Positions 43,642 through 53,458 are shown, counted from the stretch's first letter. The stretch is DNA of 64,000 bases from Streptomyces sp. NBC_01439 (GCF_036227605.1 NZ_CP109487.1:6633501-6697500); one strand, 5' to 3'. Notes: generated by a model not told the origin, from the letters alone. Numbers and translations are program-made.

Positions 43642-43657
43642 GAACCACGGCCGAAGC

Positions 43658-43691
43658 GGGGGCCCGGTCCTGTGCACAGGACCGGGCCCCC
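43658..43691. terminator. bidirectional palindromic terminator
   Basis: The stretch 43658-43691 is a perfect 34-bp palindrome with half GGGGGCCCGGTCCTGTG. It lies between the ends of the convergent FAD protein and TPR regulator genes. Confidence 0.85.
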
Positions 43692-43771
43692 GCCCCCTGC
43701 CCCGAGGGCGCTCCGGGCGCTCAGGGGTGCTTCGGAATGTTTCGGGGCGTTTGTGGACGCTATGTAGCGTT

Positions 43772-45211
43772 TCAGGACAGGGCGGCCACCCGGTCCCGGT
43801 AGGTCCGCACGGCAGAGGCGTCCCGGTACGGCTCCAGCCGCCGCTCGAAGTCCCGTACGTACTCCACCGCCCGCACCGACCGCATCTCCATCGCCTGCTG
43901 CGCCGCCTCCGCACCCAGCGCGCACGCCTGGTCCAGCTCGCCCAGCCCCAGCCGGGCCGTGGCCAGCACCACCCGGCAGAACAGTCGGGACCGGGCGTAC
44001 GCCGGCCCCCGCAACTGGAGGGACCGCTCCGCGTGCTGCGCCGAGGCCCGGTACTGCTGGAGGTCCCGGTGGCAGTGCCCGAACTCGTCCGCCAGCTGCG
44101 CCTCGTCGTAGAACCGGGCCCAGTGCGGAACGTCGTCCCCCGGCCGGGCCGCGCCCAGCGCGCGCTCGGCCCGCACCAGGGAGGCGGTCGACGCCCGGAC
44201 CTCGCCGAGGACCGCGTGTCCGCGTGCCTCCGCCGAGTGGAGCAGGGCCTGCACCACGGGCGGCGGGCCGGAGCCGACGCCCTGCTGGGCCACCCGGGCC
44301 AGTTGCACGGCCTCGCGGCCGTGACCGAGGTAGACCGCCTGCCGGCTCATGGTGACGAGCACGTACGAGCCGTACGGGCGGTCCGCGGCCGCCTGCGCGA
44401 GCCGCAGCGCCTGCACGAAGTACCGCTGGGCGAGCCCGTGCGCGGCGATGTCGAAGGAGGTCCAGCCCGCGAGCCGGGTCAGATCGGCGGCGGCCGAGAA
44501 CAAGCGCCGCCCGGTGGTCTCCCCGTAGGTCCCGCGGAGCATCGGTTCGGCCTCGTGCTCCAGGTAGCGCACCAGGGCCTGCCGGGCGTGCCCGCCGCCG
44601 TAGGCCTGGTCCAGGGTCCGGAACAGCTCGCTGACCGATCTCAGCGCCGCGATGTCCCCGCCGGTCACCCGCTGCCCGGGGCCGCGGTCGATCTGCCGCT
44701 GCCGGGGGACCGAGGTCCGCCCCTGCAGCGGGACGCGGGCCGCGGAGGGTTCCGCGCCCCGGCCGACCCGCTCGTCGGCCCGGCCGATCAACCAGTCCCG
44801 GCTGGGCACCACCAGCCCGGCCGGGGTGAAGGCGATCTTCCGGAGCTCGGCGTGCGAACCGGAGTCCTTGCGCCACAGCCCGCTCGCGATGTCCACGGCC
44901 TCCTCCGGGGTGGCCGCGAACTCCAGCCCCGCGTACACGGGCGCGCAGGCGTCCAGCCCCAGGTCCTGGGCGGAGAGCCGGCGTCCGAGGCGGCGGGTGA
45001 AGACCTCGGCGATCAGCGCCGGGGTGGTCCCGCGGGGCTGCTGCCCGCGCAGCCATCGGGTCACGGAGGTCTTGTCGTACCGCAGGTCGAGACCGTGCTC
45101 CAGGCCTAGCTGGTCGACGCGGCGGGCGAGGCCGGCATTGGAGAACCCGGCTTCCGCGATCAGCGCCGCGAGCTGCCGGTTGGGGACGCGCTGGGCAGGT
45201 CGTTCCGTCAT
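43772..45211 (-). CDS. HTH/TPR-type transcriptional regulator (NsdA-like layout)
   Basis: This 479-residue cytoplasmic protein has residues 5-80 (NRQLAALIAEAGFSNAGLARRV, then TSVTRWLRGQQPRG) forming an XRE-like DNA-binding domain, and residues 190-470 made of helical repeats of TPR type. Large proteins with this layout are common in streptomycetes and some, such as NsdA, repress antibiotic production and sporulation; I cannot assign this one. ATG 45211 follows GTGGAG. A palindrome ACGCTATGTAGCGT lies just after the stop (43757-43770). Confidence 0.8.
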   Translation of the reverse strand: MTERPAQRVPNRQLAALIAEAGFSNAGLARRVDQLGLEHGLDLRYDKTSVTRWLRGQQPRGTTPALIAEVFTRRLGRRLSAQDLGLDACAPVYAGLEFAATPEEAVDIASGLWRKDSGSHAELRKIAFTPAGLVVPSRDWLIGRADERVGRGAEPSAARVPLQGRTSVPRQRQIDRGPGQRVTGGDIAALRSVSELFRTLDQAYGGGHARQALVRYLEHEAEPMLRGTYGETTGRRLFSAAADLTRLAGWTSFDIAAHGLAQRYFVQALRLAQAAADRPYGSYVLVTMSRQAVYLGHGREAVQLARVAQQGVGSGPPPVVQALLHSAEARGHAVLGEVRASTASLVRAERALGAARPGDDVPHWARFYDEAQLADEFGHCHRDLQQYRASAQHAERSLQLRGPAYARSRLFCRVVLATARLGLGELDQACALGAEAAQQAMEMRSVRAVEYVRDFERRLEPYRDASAVRTYRDRVAALS

Positions 45212-45384
45212 CGGCTCCACGGTTTCCTGACGTGACGGACCGGGGTCCCGGCCCTGTGAACGGCGTGAATGTAGCGGCGAACTTCGCCGATGCCGCCCTC
45301 TCTGCCCCACATTCATCCGATCGTGTGCAGAATGCGTAGGGCCCTTTACGGACCGGACCCCTCCGCCCACGTACGCTGCGGGCC

Positions 45385-45723
45385 ATGACCCCTCGGCCCC
45401 ACGGGGCGCACCTCCCCGAGGAGCGAACCGAATCCACCGTCCCGCTGTCCCCGCCCGAACTGACCGAGGCGGAGTGCCGGCGCTGCGGCACCTACATCGC
45501 CGGGCTCGACGGGCGGTACGCGTGCGGGGTGTGCGGCTGGGTCAACGACCACTCGGAGGGCCACCGGCGGCTGCCGCGCGCGGACGAGGACCCGGACCGG
45601 CCGCTCAAGGGGCGGCGCCGGCCGAAGCAGCTGCCGGGGCCCGTGCCGGAGCCCGAGCCCGTGTCCGAGCCCGTGTCCGAGCCCGTGTCCGAGCCCGCGC
45701 CGCGGCCCGCGCCGGGGCCCTGA
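45385..45723 (+). CDS. small zinc-ribbon protein with EPVS repeats
   Basis: This 112-residue protein has C31-x2-C34 and C47-x2-C50 (CRRC and CGVC), a compact zinc ribbon, embedded in an acidic-basic chain. The C-terminal 30 residues are a proline-rich tail with PVSE repeated three times, encoded by the 12-bp unit GAGCCCGTGTCC at 45655-45693. The partner or function is unknown. It is divergent to the TPR regulator gene and 77 bp before lipB; a transcript including lipB is possible. Confidence 0.72.
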   Translation: MTPRPHGAHLPEERTESTVPLSPPELTEAECRRCGTYIAGLDGRYACGVCGWVNDHSEGHRRLPRADEDPDRPLKGRRRPKQLPGPVPEPEPVSEPVSEPVSEPAPRPAPGP

Positions 45724-45799
45724 AGGGGCTCGTGCGGGTCGCCGTACCCTTGCTCAGTGAGGTACGTGCACACAGCAGGTTCAATGAGGAGGCGCTGCG

Positions 45800-46600
45800 G
45801 TGGCTGAGCTTGGGTTCGTCCATCTGGGCTTCGGGCCGAATTCCGTCGAGTACACCCGGGCCTGGGAGGAACAGCGCCGGGTGCACGCGGCCCGCTTCGC
45901 GGACGAGATCGAGGACACCTGCCTGCTGGTGGAGCACCCGCCGGTCTACACGGCAGGGCGGCGCACCGACCCCAGCGAACGCCCGCTCGACGGCACCCCC
46001 GTCGTCGACGTGGACCGCGGCGGCAAGATCACCTGGCACGGCCCGGGCCAGCTGGTCGGCTACCCGATCATGAAGCTGCCCCGCCCGGTGGACGTCGTCG
46101 CCCACGTCCGCCGCCTCGAAGAGGCCCTGATCCGCACCGCCGCCGAGTTCGGCGTGGAGACCACCCGGGTCGAGGGCCGCTCCGGAGTCTGGGTCCTGGG
46201 CGACCCCGTCGAGGAGCGCCCCACGATCGGCGGCCTCTCTCTCGACCTCGACCCCCGACTGCACGACGAGGAGTTCGACGCGCGGCTGAATGGCCCCGAG
46301 TACGCCCCGTCCAACGCCGGCCAGCGCCGCGAGGACCGCAAGCTCGCCGCCATCGGCATCCGGGTCGCCAAGGGCGTCACGATGCACGGCTTCGCGATCA
46401 ACGTGAACCCGGACAGCACCTGGTTCGACCGGATCATCCCCTGTGGGATCCGGGACGCCGGTGTGACCTCGCTCTCGTACGAACTGGGCCGGGAGATCAC
46501 CATCGCCGAGGTGCTTCCCGTGGCCGAACGGCACCTGAAGGACGTACTGGAGCACGCGGAGTTGAGGCCCCGCGAGATAGAGCCGGCAGTGGGCTCCTAG
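45800..46600 (+). CDS. lipB: octanoyltransferase LipB
   Basis: This enzyme moves octanoate from acyl carrier protein to lipoyl domains, the first step of lipoate synthesis. The protein has 266 residues, with [12 protein letters not shown] (44-55), [17 protein letters not shown] (73-89), the catalytic K181 in RKLAAIG and the acyl-thioester C215 in [14 protein letters not shown] 25-residue insertion at about 150-175 ([15 protein letters not shown]) lengthens it compared with the usual 210-230 residues. GTG 45800 is preceded by GAGGAGG. lipA follows 109 bp later on the same strand. Confidence 0.95.
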   Translation: MAELGFVHLGFGPNSVEYTRAWEEQRRVHAARFADEIEDTCLLVEHPPVYTAGRRTDPSERPLDGTPVVDVDRGGKITWHGPGQLVGYPIMKLPRPVDVVAHVRRLEEALIRTAAEFGVETTRVEGRSGVWVLGDPVEERPTIGGLSLDLDPRLHDEEFDARLNGPEYAPSNAGQRREDRKLAAIGIRVAKGVTMHGFAINVNPDSTWFDRIIPCGIRDAGVTSLSYELGREITIAEVLPVAERHLKDVLEHAELRPREIEPAVGS

Positions 46601-46709
46601 CCCCCGGGAATGCGGCCGGCCGCTCGCAGGTTGGCCGACGTAAGAGCGTACGAAATTACGGGCGTACCCTGGTGGGCGCCCGAACAATCGAAGTCACAGG
46701 GAGCCGGTC

Positions 46710-47657
46710 GTGTCCGCAGTCGCACCCGACGGACGCAAGATGCTGCGCCTGGAGGTCCGTAACGCCCAGACCCCCATCGAGCGCAAGCCCGAGTGGATCA
46801 AGACCCGGGCGAAGATGGGCCCCGAGTACACCAAGATGCAGGCCCTGGTGAAGGGCGAAGGACTGCACACGGTGTGCCAGGAAGCCGGCTGTCCGAACAT
46901 CTACGAATGCTGGGAGGACCGCGAGGCCACCTTCCTCATCGGTGGTGACCAGTGCACCCGGCGCTGTGACTTCTGCCAGATCGACACGGGCAAGCCCGAG
47001 GCGCTGGACCGTGACGAGCCGCGGCGCGTCGGCGAGTCCGTGGTCACGATGGACCTGAACTACGCCACCATCACCGGCGTCGCGCGCGACGACCTGGCCG
47101 ACGGCGGTGCCTGGCTGTACGCGGAGACCGTGCGCCAGATCCACCAGCAGACGGCGGGCCGCGAGTCCGGCCACACCAAGGTCGAGCTGCTGGCCCCCGA
47201 CTTCAACGCGGTCCCGGAGCTGCTGGAGGAGGTCTTCGCCTCCCGCCCCGAGGTCTTCGCGCACAACGTCGAGACGGTGCCGCGGATCTTCAAGAGGATC
47301 CGCCCCGGCTTCCGCTACGAGCGCTCGCTCGACGTGATCACCAAGGCCCGCGCCTACGGCCTGGTGACCAAGTCGAACCTGATCCTCGGCATGGGCGAGG
47401 AGCGCGAGGAGGTCTCGCAGGCCCTGAAGGACCTGCACGAGGCCGGCTGCGAGCTCATCACCATCACCCAGTACCTGCGGCCCTCGCCGCGGCACCATCC
47501 CGTCGAGCGCTGGGTGAAGCCGGCCGAGTTCGTCGAGCTGGCGAAGGAGGCCGAGGAGATCGGCTACTCCGGCGTGATGTCCGGCCCGCTGGTCCGGTCC
47601 TCGTACCGGGCGGGTCGCCTCTACCAGCAGGCGATGGAGAAGCGCAGCCGAGTCTGA
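46710..47657 (+). CDS. lipA: lipoyl synthase LipA
   Basis: This radical-SAM enzyme inserts two sulfur atoms into octanoyl chains on lipoyl domains. The 315-residue protein has the auxiliary [4Fe-4S] cluster cysteines C56, C61 and C67, the radical-SAM cluster cysteines C82, C86 and C89, and the C-terminal RSSYRAG motif whose serine ligates the auxiliary cluster. GTG 46710 follows AGGGAG. Its products modify the E2 encoded at 59422 in this window as well as the glycine cleavage H protein elsewhere. Confidence 0.97.
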   Translation: MSAVAPDGRKMLRLEVRNAQTPIERKPEWIKTRAKMGPEYTKMQALVKGEGLHTVCQEAGCPNIYECWEDREATFLIGGDQCTRRCDFCQIDTGKPEALDRDEPRRVGESVVTMDLNYATITGVARDDLADGGAWLYAETVRQIHQQTAGRESGHTKVELLAPDFNAVPELLEEVFASRPEVFAHNVETVPRIFKRIRPGFRYERSLDVITKARAYGLVTKSNLILGMGEEREEVSQALKDLHEAGCELITITQYLRPSPRHHPVERWVKPAEFVELAKEAEEIGYSGVMSGPLVRSSYRAGRLYQQAMEKRSRV

Positions 47658-47821
47658 GCGCAGGTTGAGGGTCCGCCCGAGGTACGAGGGCGGGCACTGT
47701 GCGTGTGAAGTCGCGCACAAAATGCTACCAACGAGTAATACCGCATCGGCGCGGCCCCTAGGCTCTTTCTTGAGGAAGAGTTCGGCGGGCCGCGTCGGCG
47801 TTTGCAACGTGTCAATCACAT

Positions 47822-47850
47822 TTGACCGACCGGTCACGCCCTGGTAACAC
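47822..47850 (+). promoter_or_regulatory. possible sigma-70-type promoter
   Basis: TTGACC at 47822-47827 and TAACAC at 47845-47850 are separated by 17 bp. It lies 81 bp before the ATG of the 65-residue gene. The stretch 47658-47821 after lipA holds no gene that I can see. Confidence 0.35.
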
Positions 47851-47930
47851 CAGTCAGTGACGCTTGGTCCACGCACCGCACACACCGCTCGCACCGCGCA
47901 GGGGCGAGCATCGTGAAAGGGATCGACATC

Positions 47931-48128
47931 ATGCAGGCCGCGCCCGTACGCGCCATTGCCATCCCGACCCTCTCCGACGCCTTCCGGGGCATTGAGTCCC
48001 TGCTGATGAGCGGGGCCCGCCGCAACGCCTGGACGGCGGTCCTGGAGGACCGCAAGCGGGCCAAGGACCGGGTCGAAACCGAACACGTACTTGAGGCCGC
48101 GGCTACCCGAACCCCGCAGGCCACGTAA
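47931..48128 (+). CDS. small conserved protein between lipA and the DUF4191 gene, 65 aa
   Basis: The product opens MQAAPVRAIAIPTLSDAF and then has an amphipathic, positively charged helix region (RGIESLLMSGARRNAWTAVL, EDRKRAKDRVE). AAAGGG lies at 47916-47921, nine bases before ATG 47931; a GTG at 47913 would add six residues. The small gene sits only 10 bp before the DUF4191 gene, and similar small genes occupy this slot in other streptomycetes as I recall, but the function is unknown. Confidence 0.6.
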   Translation: MQAAPVRAIAIPTLSDAFRGIESLLMSGARRNAWTAVLEDRKRAKDRVETEHVLEAAATRTPQAT

Positions 48129-48138
48129 ACTTCGCTGT

Positions 48139-48837
48139 ATGGCGAGGAAGTCAAACGCAGAGACTGCTGCGAACCCCGGGCGACTGAAGCAGATCGCCCT
48201 GACGTACAAGATGACGCGCAAGGCGGACCCGAAGGTCGGTCTGATCGTCGCGGGCGTGGGCATCGTCACCGTCGGTGTCTTTCTCGCGATCGGCTTCCTG
48301 GTCGAGCACGAGATCTACCTGGGTGTCCTGGGCTTCCTGGTGGCGTTCCTCGCGATGGCGATCGTCTTCGGGCGACGGGCCGAGCGGGCCGCCTTCGGGC
48401 AGATGGAAGGACAGCCGGGAGCTGCCGCTGCCGTACTGGACAACGTGGGACGGGGCTGGACGACCACCCCCGCCATCGCGATGACCCGGCAGCAGGACAT
48501 CGTCCACCGTGCCGTGGGCAAGGCCGGCGTCGTGCTGATCGCCGAGGGCAACCCGAACCGGGTGAAGCCGCTGCTCGCGAACGAGAAGAAGAAGCTGGCC
48601 CGGATCATGCCGGACGTGCCGGTGCACGACTTCATCGTGGGCACGGGCGAGGGCGAGGTGCCGCTCAAGAAGGTGCGCACCACCCTGCTCAAGCTGCCGC
48701 GCGTGCTGGCCGGCCCGCAGATCACCGAGGTCAACGACAAGCTGCGCGCCATGGGCGATCTCATGAGCAACATGCCGCTGCCGAAGGGCCCCATGCCGAA
48801 GGGCATGAAGATGCCGCGCGGCGGAAAGATGCGCTGA
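48139..48837 (+). CDS. DUF4191 membrane protein
   Basis: This 232-residue protein has a basic N-terminus (MARKSN, KQIALTYKMTRKADPKVG), two adjacent membrane helices (about residues 34-56 and 61-78) and a cytoplasmic C-terminal part with GWTTTPAIAMTRQQDIVHRAVGKAGVVLIAEG and a Met/Pro/Lys-rich tail. This is the DUF4191 family, nearly always found beside lipA in actinomycetes. The role is unknown. A strong terminator follows. Confidence 0.88.
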   Translation: MARKSNAETAANPGRLKQIALTYKMTRKADPKVGLIVAGVGIVTVGVFLAIGFLVEHEIYLGVLGFLVAFLAMAIVFGRRAERAAFGQMEGQPGAAAAVLDNVGRGWTTTPAIAMTRQQDIVHRAVGKAGVVLIAEGNPNRVKPLLANEKKKLARIMPDVPVHDFIVGTGEGEVPLKKVRTTLLKLPRVLAGPQITEVNDKLRAMGDLMSNMPLPKGPMPKGMKMPRGGKMR

Positions 48838-48858
48838 CCCGGTCACCTGATTTTCGTA

Positions 48859-48914
48859 TACGACACAGGGGTGCCCCCCGAGCCCGCGGGCCCGGGGGGC
48901 ACCCCTGTGTCGTA
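48859..48914. terminator. strong bidirectional terminator
   Basis: A perfect 22-bp stem (48859-48880 with 48893-48914, core CACAGGGGTGCCCCCCG) carries a 12-nt loop that can itself fold. It lies between the convergent DUF4191 and RDD genes. Confidence 0.9.
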
Positions 48915-48941
48915 CGTCGTACGCGTTCTCCGCGGCCGGTC

Positions 48942-49409
48942 CTAGATGCGGACCTGGACGGCGCGGGCCAGTCGGTCGTGCAGGCCGCGGCCGTCGCGGT
49001 CCCAGATCAGCGCCGGGACGACCAGGGCCAGCAGCAGCGTGCGCAGGACCACCCGGACGATGCCGAGGCGGCCTCCGGACTCCGAAATCACCCGGAGGCC
49101 CAGGATCCGCTTGCCAGGGGTGAAGCCCACGGTGCCGACCGTCAGGACGGTGAGGGCCACGAAGAGCGCGAGGGTCCAGTCGGCCGCTTCGGTCAGGTTG
49201 CCGCCGGTGATCAGCCCGTAGGCAATCAGCTGGCAGCCGATCCAGTCGATCGCGACGGCGCCGAACCGACGCCCGAAGCGGGCCACCGAGCCGGGCCCCT
49301 GCTGGGGCAGGCCGAGCTGTTGACCCGGATAGCCGAAGTCGACGCCCATCTCCTCGGCGGCCGCGCGGGGGCCGGAGAGCCAGGATCCGATTGCCTGTCT
49401 GTTGTCCAC
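48942..49409 (-). CDS. RDD-family membrane protein
   Basis: This 155-residue protein has the RDD layout: ARFGRRFGAVAIDWIGCQLIAYGL (helix 1 with the Arg and Asp pair), TLALFVALTVLTVGTVGFTPGKRILGLRV (helix 2 and the conserved GKRILGL), then VRVVLRTLLLALVVPALIWDRDGRGLHDRLA with the final Asp. RDD proteins are of uncertain, possibly ion-related, function. The GTG at 49409 is divergent from glnA; the shared gap holds the GlnR site. Confidence 0.88.
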   Translation of the reverse strand: MDNRQAIGSWLSGPRAAAEEMGVDFGYPGQQLGLPQQGPGSVARFGRRFGAVAIDWIGCQLIAYGLITGGNLTEAADWTLALFVALTVLTVGTVGFTPGKRILGLRVISESGGRLGIVRVVLRTLLLALVVPALIWDRDGRGLHDRLARAVQVRI

Positions 49410-49457
49410 CCGAACACGGTACCCGTGGCGCCGCACGGCCCTCCGGTCGGACCCTGG

Positions 49458-49495
49458 TTAACTTGTGCGAAACAAATGGGTCATGCTTGGGAAAT
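49458..49495 (+). promoter_or_regulatory. four-box GlnR binding site upstream of glnA
   Basis: TTAAC, GAAAC, GTCAT and GAAAT follow with six bases between each pair, the a1-b1-a2-b2 pattern of the Streptomyces GlnR operator. The second box is a perfect GAAAC. It lies about 100 bp before the glnA ATG; the region in between includes TATGGT at 49506, a possible -10 box. Confidence 0.85.
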
Positions 49496-49594
49496 CCCGT
49501 CTGCTTATGGTCGGGTCAGCGTGCGGCACCGCACTGACGCGCCACGAGCTATAAAGCCCGTCCCTCCCCCGGGGTCGGGAGTAGGAGGAGTTGG

Positions 49595-51004
49595 ATGTTC
49601 AAGAACGCCGACGAAGTGAAGCAGTACATCGAGGAGAACGACGTCAAGTTCGTCGACGTCCGCTTCTGCGACCTGCCTGGTGTGATGCAGCACTTCACCA
49701 TCCCGGCGCGAGCGTTCGACCCGGCGGAGGAGCTCGCCTTCGACGGATCCTCGATCCGCGGCTTCCAGGCGATCCACGAGTCCGACATGGCGCTGCGTGC
49801 CGACATCACCACCGCGCGTCTGGACCCGTTCCGCAAGGACAAGACGCTCAACATCAACTTCTTCATCCACGACCCGATCACGGGTGAGGCCTACAGCCGC
49901 GACCCGCGCAACATCGCGAAGAAGGCCGAGGCGTACCTCGCCTCCACCGGCATCGCCGACACCGCGTTCTTCGGCCCCGAGGCCGAGTTCTACGTGTTCG
50001 ACAGCGTGCGCTTCGCGACCTCCGCGAACGAGGGCTTCTACCACATCGACTCCGAGGCCGGCGCCTGGAACACGGGCTCCGAGGAGAACAACCGTGGTTA
50101 CAAGGTCCGCTACAAGGGTGGTTACTTCCCCGTAGCCCCGGTCGACCACTTCGCCGACCTGCGCGCCGAGATCTCCCTCGAGCTGGACGCCCAGGGCCTC
50201 CAGGTCGAGCGCCAGCACCACGAGGTCGGCACCGGTGGCCAGGCCGAGATCAACTACAAGTTCAACACGCTGCTCGCCGCGGCCGACGACCTGATGCTCT
50301 TCAAGTACATCGTGAAGAACGTCGCCTGGCGCAACGGCAAGACCGCGACCTTCATGCCGAAGCCGATCTTCGGTGACAACGGCTCGGGCATGCACGTGCA
50401 CCAGTCGCTGTGGGCGAACGGCGACCCGCTGTTCTACGACGAGGCCGGCTACGCGGGCCTGTCGGACACCGCCCGCTACTACATCGGCGGCATCCTCAAG
50501 CACGCCCCGTCGCTGCTGGCGTTCACCAACCCGACGGTGAACTCCTACCACCGCCTGGTCCCGGGCTTCGAGGCGCCGGTCAACATGGTGTACTCGCAGC
50601 GCAACCGCTCCGCCGCCATGCGCATCCCGATCACGGGCTCGAACCCGAAGGCCAAGCGCGTCGAGTTCCGCGCGCCGGACCCGTCCTCGAACCCGTACCT
50701 CGCCTTCGCGGCGCTGCTGCTCGCGGGCCTCGACGGCATCAAGAACAAGATCGAGCCGATGGAGCCGATCGACAAGGACCTCTACGAGCTCTCGCCCGAC
50801 GAGCACGCGAGCGTCCCGCAGGTCCCGACCAGCCTCGAGGACGTCCTCAAGGCCCTGGAGGAGGACCACGAGTACCTCCTGGCCGGCGGTGTCTTCACCC
50901 CCGACCTGATCGAGACCTGGATCGACTACAAGCGCACGCACGAGATCGCCCCGATCGCGCTGCGTCCGCACCCGCACGAGTTCGAGCTCTACTTCGACAT
51001 CTAA
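49595..51004 (+). CDS. glnA: glutamine synthetase type I (GSI-beta)
   Basis: This dodecameric enzyme of 469 residues condenses glutamate and ammonium. FDGSSIRGF near residue 50, the metal-binding EAEFYVFD near 130, [11 protein letters not shown] near 263 and NRSAAMRIP near 340 are intact. Y397 in KDLYELSP is the adenylylation site, so GlnE can inactivate it. Transcription is controlled by GlnR through the four-box site at 49458. AGGAGGAG precedes ATG 49595. A 13-bp hairpin terminator lies 15 bp after the stop. Confidence 0.98.
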   Translation: MFKNADEVKQYIEENDVKFVDVRFCDLPGVMQHFTIPARAFDPAEELAFDGSSIRGFQAIHESDMALRADITTARLDPFRKDKTLNINFFIHDPITGEAYSRDPRNIAKKAEAYLASTGIADTAFFGPEAEFYVFDSVRFATSANEGFYHIDSEAGAWNTGSEENNRGYKVRYKGGYFPVAPVDHFADLRAEISLELDAQGLQVERQHHEVGTGGQAEINYKFNTLLAAADDLMLFKYIVKNVAWRNGKTATFMPKPIFGDNGSGMHVHQSLWANGDPLFYDEAGYAGLSDTARYYIGGILKHAPSLLAFTNPTVNSYHRLVPGFEAPVNMVYSQRNRSAAMRIPITGSNPKAKRVEFRAPDPSSNPYLAFAALLLAGLDGIKNKIEPMEPIDKDLYELSPDEHASVPQVPTSLEDVLKALEEDHEYLLAGGVFTPDLIETWIDYKRTHEIAPIALRPHPHEFELYFDI

Positions 51005-51019
51005 ACCGCAGACTCCCAA

Positions 51020-51057
51020 GCGAAGGCCGCCGTCCCACCCGGGCCGGCGGCCTTCGC
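51020..51057 (+). terminator. glnA terminator
   Basis: GCGAAGGCCGCCG (51020-51032) pairs perfectly with 51045-51057 across a 12-nt loop. Confidence 0.85.
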
Positions 51058-51111
51058 CGTGTGCGGAGGCGGGCGCGGGTGCGGCGGGGACTGTGACGAC
51101 ATGATTCACCC

Positions 51112-52587
51112 ATGAGCGCTTCGACTTCGGCATCGGGCCCGGCCCGGCAGAGTTCCACCCCGCAGCCGGACCCGGGGCCTGCTGGCCCAGCTGCCGGGCC
51201 ACCCTTCAACCGCCGTGTCCACATCGTTGCTGAGATCCTGGACCGCCCTGAGGAACTGAACCTGCTCCAGCAGGTGTGCGACGCGATGGCCTGGCCCTTA
51301 CGCGAGCCGCTGGCCGGGGAGACCACGGTGACCACGGACGCAAGCTGGACGCTGCGCGTGATCGAGATCCGGATCCGCGGAGTTCGCGAAACAGCGGTCG
51401 AACAGGCGGTCGCCACCCTGGACACGCTGGCCCAGGACGCCGAGCTGTCCTTGCACTGCCGCGATGCCACCCTCGTGGAGCGCGTCCAACGACCACAGAT
51501 CGAGTGGCACCTACGGGGCAGGCGGGGACCGGTGAACCGGCGGATCCGCCAGGCGCTCCACCTGGCCGTCCGAACGGGCGAGCACGATCCGCATGCGGGC
51601 ACTGTCCGGCTGGTCCGCGTTCCCACCACGCTCGATGAGTCCCGGCCCCGCCGACTGGCTCGTACGCGACGCACCGCCCGGGCCGAGTTTGCGCACCACC
51701 CGCTGGCGCTGCGGCGACTGGACCCAGAAGTGCACGAGGTAGGCAGCCCCTCGGTGCCTCGGGGGTGGTACGTCCTGGCATTCCTGGCACTCGTTTTCAC
51801 CGCGACAGCCATCTGCTTGCTCGGCGCCGGCCTCTGGCCCGCGCTCGGCGCGGACAGTCCGCGCGTCGGCGGCCCGCTCGTCGTCCTGGCCGGAGGCTAT
51901 CTGCTGAGCGGAACTGTTCTGGCGGTGCGGCGCACCCCCACGCACCGCGCGCTTCCGTGGCTCGCCACGCTGGCCGTGCCCCTCGCAATACCCCTGGTCC
52001 CATGGCTCGGGACACTCGTCCAACGGGCCTATCTGTCGCCGTTCGGGTTGCGCCCCACGCCGGGGACCGGAGGGCTGGGCAACATCCAGGCGGGGCTCTG
52101 GGTGCTGTGCGTGTTCGTCACAACCGCACTGGTACCGGTGGCATACCTCGGGTGGATGCGATTCCTCGCCCCCTCCCTGCGAGTCCGGGGGCCGTGGTTG
52201 TCCTGGGCGCCTGCAGTGATTCTGGGCATAGGCATGGGCACGGCGTTCAGCCTGCTCACCTTCCATGCAGCGGCGGTCAGTGGCGCGGAGAACCGAGCGC
52301 AAGCAGCGGCCGGCCGCGACATCCCGGAGTACTTCGGGGTCAGCGCCGAGTACGCGTGCGTGGAGCCGACTTCCCGCGAAGCGCCGTACTACGGAACCCC
52401 GCCTCCCCATGACAAGCCGGTGGTGATCTTCGGGCAATCCGGTGACCGGGTCGATTTCTGGGACCCCTCCGCCAACCGAAAGACCAGCATCCGCTTGGAG
52501 GACGCCCGCATCAGGGTCGTTCCCCACAGCGACTCGCCGTGCGCCGACGCCGCCCAGGCCGTCAGTGGCCGGGGCCGGGAGAGCTGA
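51112..52587 (+). CDS. multi-pass membrane protein of unknown function, 491 aa
   Basis: The protein has a soluble N-terminal half (1-205) containing RRVHIVAEILDRPEELNLLQQVCDA-type and SWTLRVIEIRIRG segments. Five to six membrane helices follow between about 213 and 390, then an extracytoplasmic tail with two cysteines (YACVEP, DSPCAD) that could form a disulfide. I recognise no family. Codon use looks less extreme in GC than in the neighbouring core genes and the gene is absent from the S. coelicolor neighbourhood as far as I recall, which hints at acquisition. Confidence 0.75.
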   Translation: MSASTSASGPARQSSTPQPDPGPAGPAAGPPFNRRVHIVAEILDRPEELNLLQQVCDAMAWPLREPLAGETTVTTDASWTLRVIEIRIRGVRETAVEQAVATLDTLAQDAELSLHCRDATLVERVQRPQIEWHLRGRRGPVNRRIRQALHLAVRTGEHDPHAGTVRLVRVPTTLDESRPRRLARTRRTARAEFAHHPLALRRLDPEVHEVGSPSVPRGWYVLAFLALVFTATAICLLGAGLWPALGADSPRVGGPLVVLAGGYLLSGTVLAVRRTPTHRALPWLATLAVPLAIPLVPWLGTLVQRAYLSPFGLRPTPGTGGLGNIQAGLWVLCVFVTTALVPVAYLGWMRFLAPSLRVRGPWLSWAPAVILGIGMGTAFSLLTFHAAAVSGAENRAQAAAGRDIPEYFGVSAEYACVEPTSREAPYYGTPPPHDKPVVIFGQSGDRVDFWDPSANRKTSIRLEDARIRVVPHSDSPCADAAQAVSGRGRES

Positions 52588-52784
52588 GATCCCCTCAACC
52601 TTCGCGGAGGCGCGGCCTCGGGTCGGCAATTGACGATTTCCTTCTGAGGGAAATACCTGATGGGAGGCCCTCCATCGCGTTCTGGGGGCGCGGCGGGGGG
52701 CCTTTCCGCTTTGACAGGTCCGCATGGGCGGGTGAGGGTGGAAATGACCTAAAAGGCCCATAAGCGAGACATGTACGGAGGTGC

Positions 52785-53384
52785 ATGAAAATGCGCCGTA
52801 AGATCGTTGCGGCAGCCATGGCGGGCGCCGCGGGAATCGCGATAGGTCTGCTGCCCGTCGCCAGCGCCTCGGCTTCGGTCGTCACGGGTAACGGCGGTGG
52901 CGGGAACGGTGGCTACGACTGCTACCGGTACCCCTCCAACCGTTCCGACGCCCGGTGGGACGCCTGCTGCAACCACGACTGGCGCAACCGTCCCAGCTGG
53001 TGCTGGGAGCGGGGCGGCGTCGGTGGATACAACGACAACTGGCGCGACAACCACAACTGGCGCGACTCGAACTGGTCGAACTGGAACGACTCCGGCCGCG
53101 GTGGCAACGGTGACTGGGGCCACCACGACGACTGGGGCAACGGTCGCGGCGGCAACGGTGACTGGGGCAACGGCCGTGGTGGCGACGGCGGTCGCGGTGG
53201 CGACGGCGGCGGCAACTGGGGTGGCGGCGGTGGCGACGGCGGCGGTCGCGGTGGCGACGGCGGCGGCGGCAACTGGGGTGGCGGAGGGGGCGGCGACGGC
53301 GGTCGCGGTGGCGACGGCGGCGGCGGCAACTGGGGTGGCGGAGGGGGCGGCGGTGGCGGCGGTGGCGGTGGCTGGGGTGGCTGA
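52785..53384 (+). CDS. secreted glycine-rich protein
   Basis: This 199-residue protein has a signal peptide of about 30 residues (cleavage near SASAS-VVTG). A middle region (31-100) is rich in Asn, Trp, Asp and Arg with two CC/C clusters (DCYRYP, DACCNHDW, SWCWERGG). The C-terminal half consists almost only of GRGGDGGGGNWGG-like repeats, the result of DNA repeats of GGTGGCGACGGCGGC type. GGAGGTG precedes ATG 52785. Such proteins are structural or matrix components in other systems; the function here is unknown. Confidence 0.72.
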   Translation: MKMRRKIVAAAMAGAAGIAIGLLPVASASASVVTGNGGGGNGGYDCYRYPSNRSDARWDACCNHDWRNRPSWCWERGGVGGYNDNWRDNHNWRDSNWSNWNDSGRGGNGDWGHHDDWGNGRGGNGDWGNGRGGDGGRGGDGGGNWGGGGGDGGGRGGDGGGGNWGGGGGGDGGRGGDGGGGNWGGGGGGGGGGGGGWGG

Positions 53385-53458
53385 ACCCCGACCGGAAGCC
53401 TAGGCCCACCGGCCCGACCCGGCCCGATGTGATGCCTGCGATGCCCCTGTTCCTCCCC

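Noticed and set aside
52882..53409. Arg/His-rich minus-strand frame opposite the glycine-rich gene
   Set aside because: It simply mirrors the GGT/GGC repeats; the plus-strand frame has a signal peptide and ribosome site.
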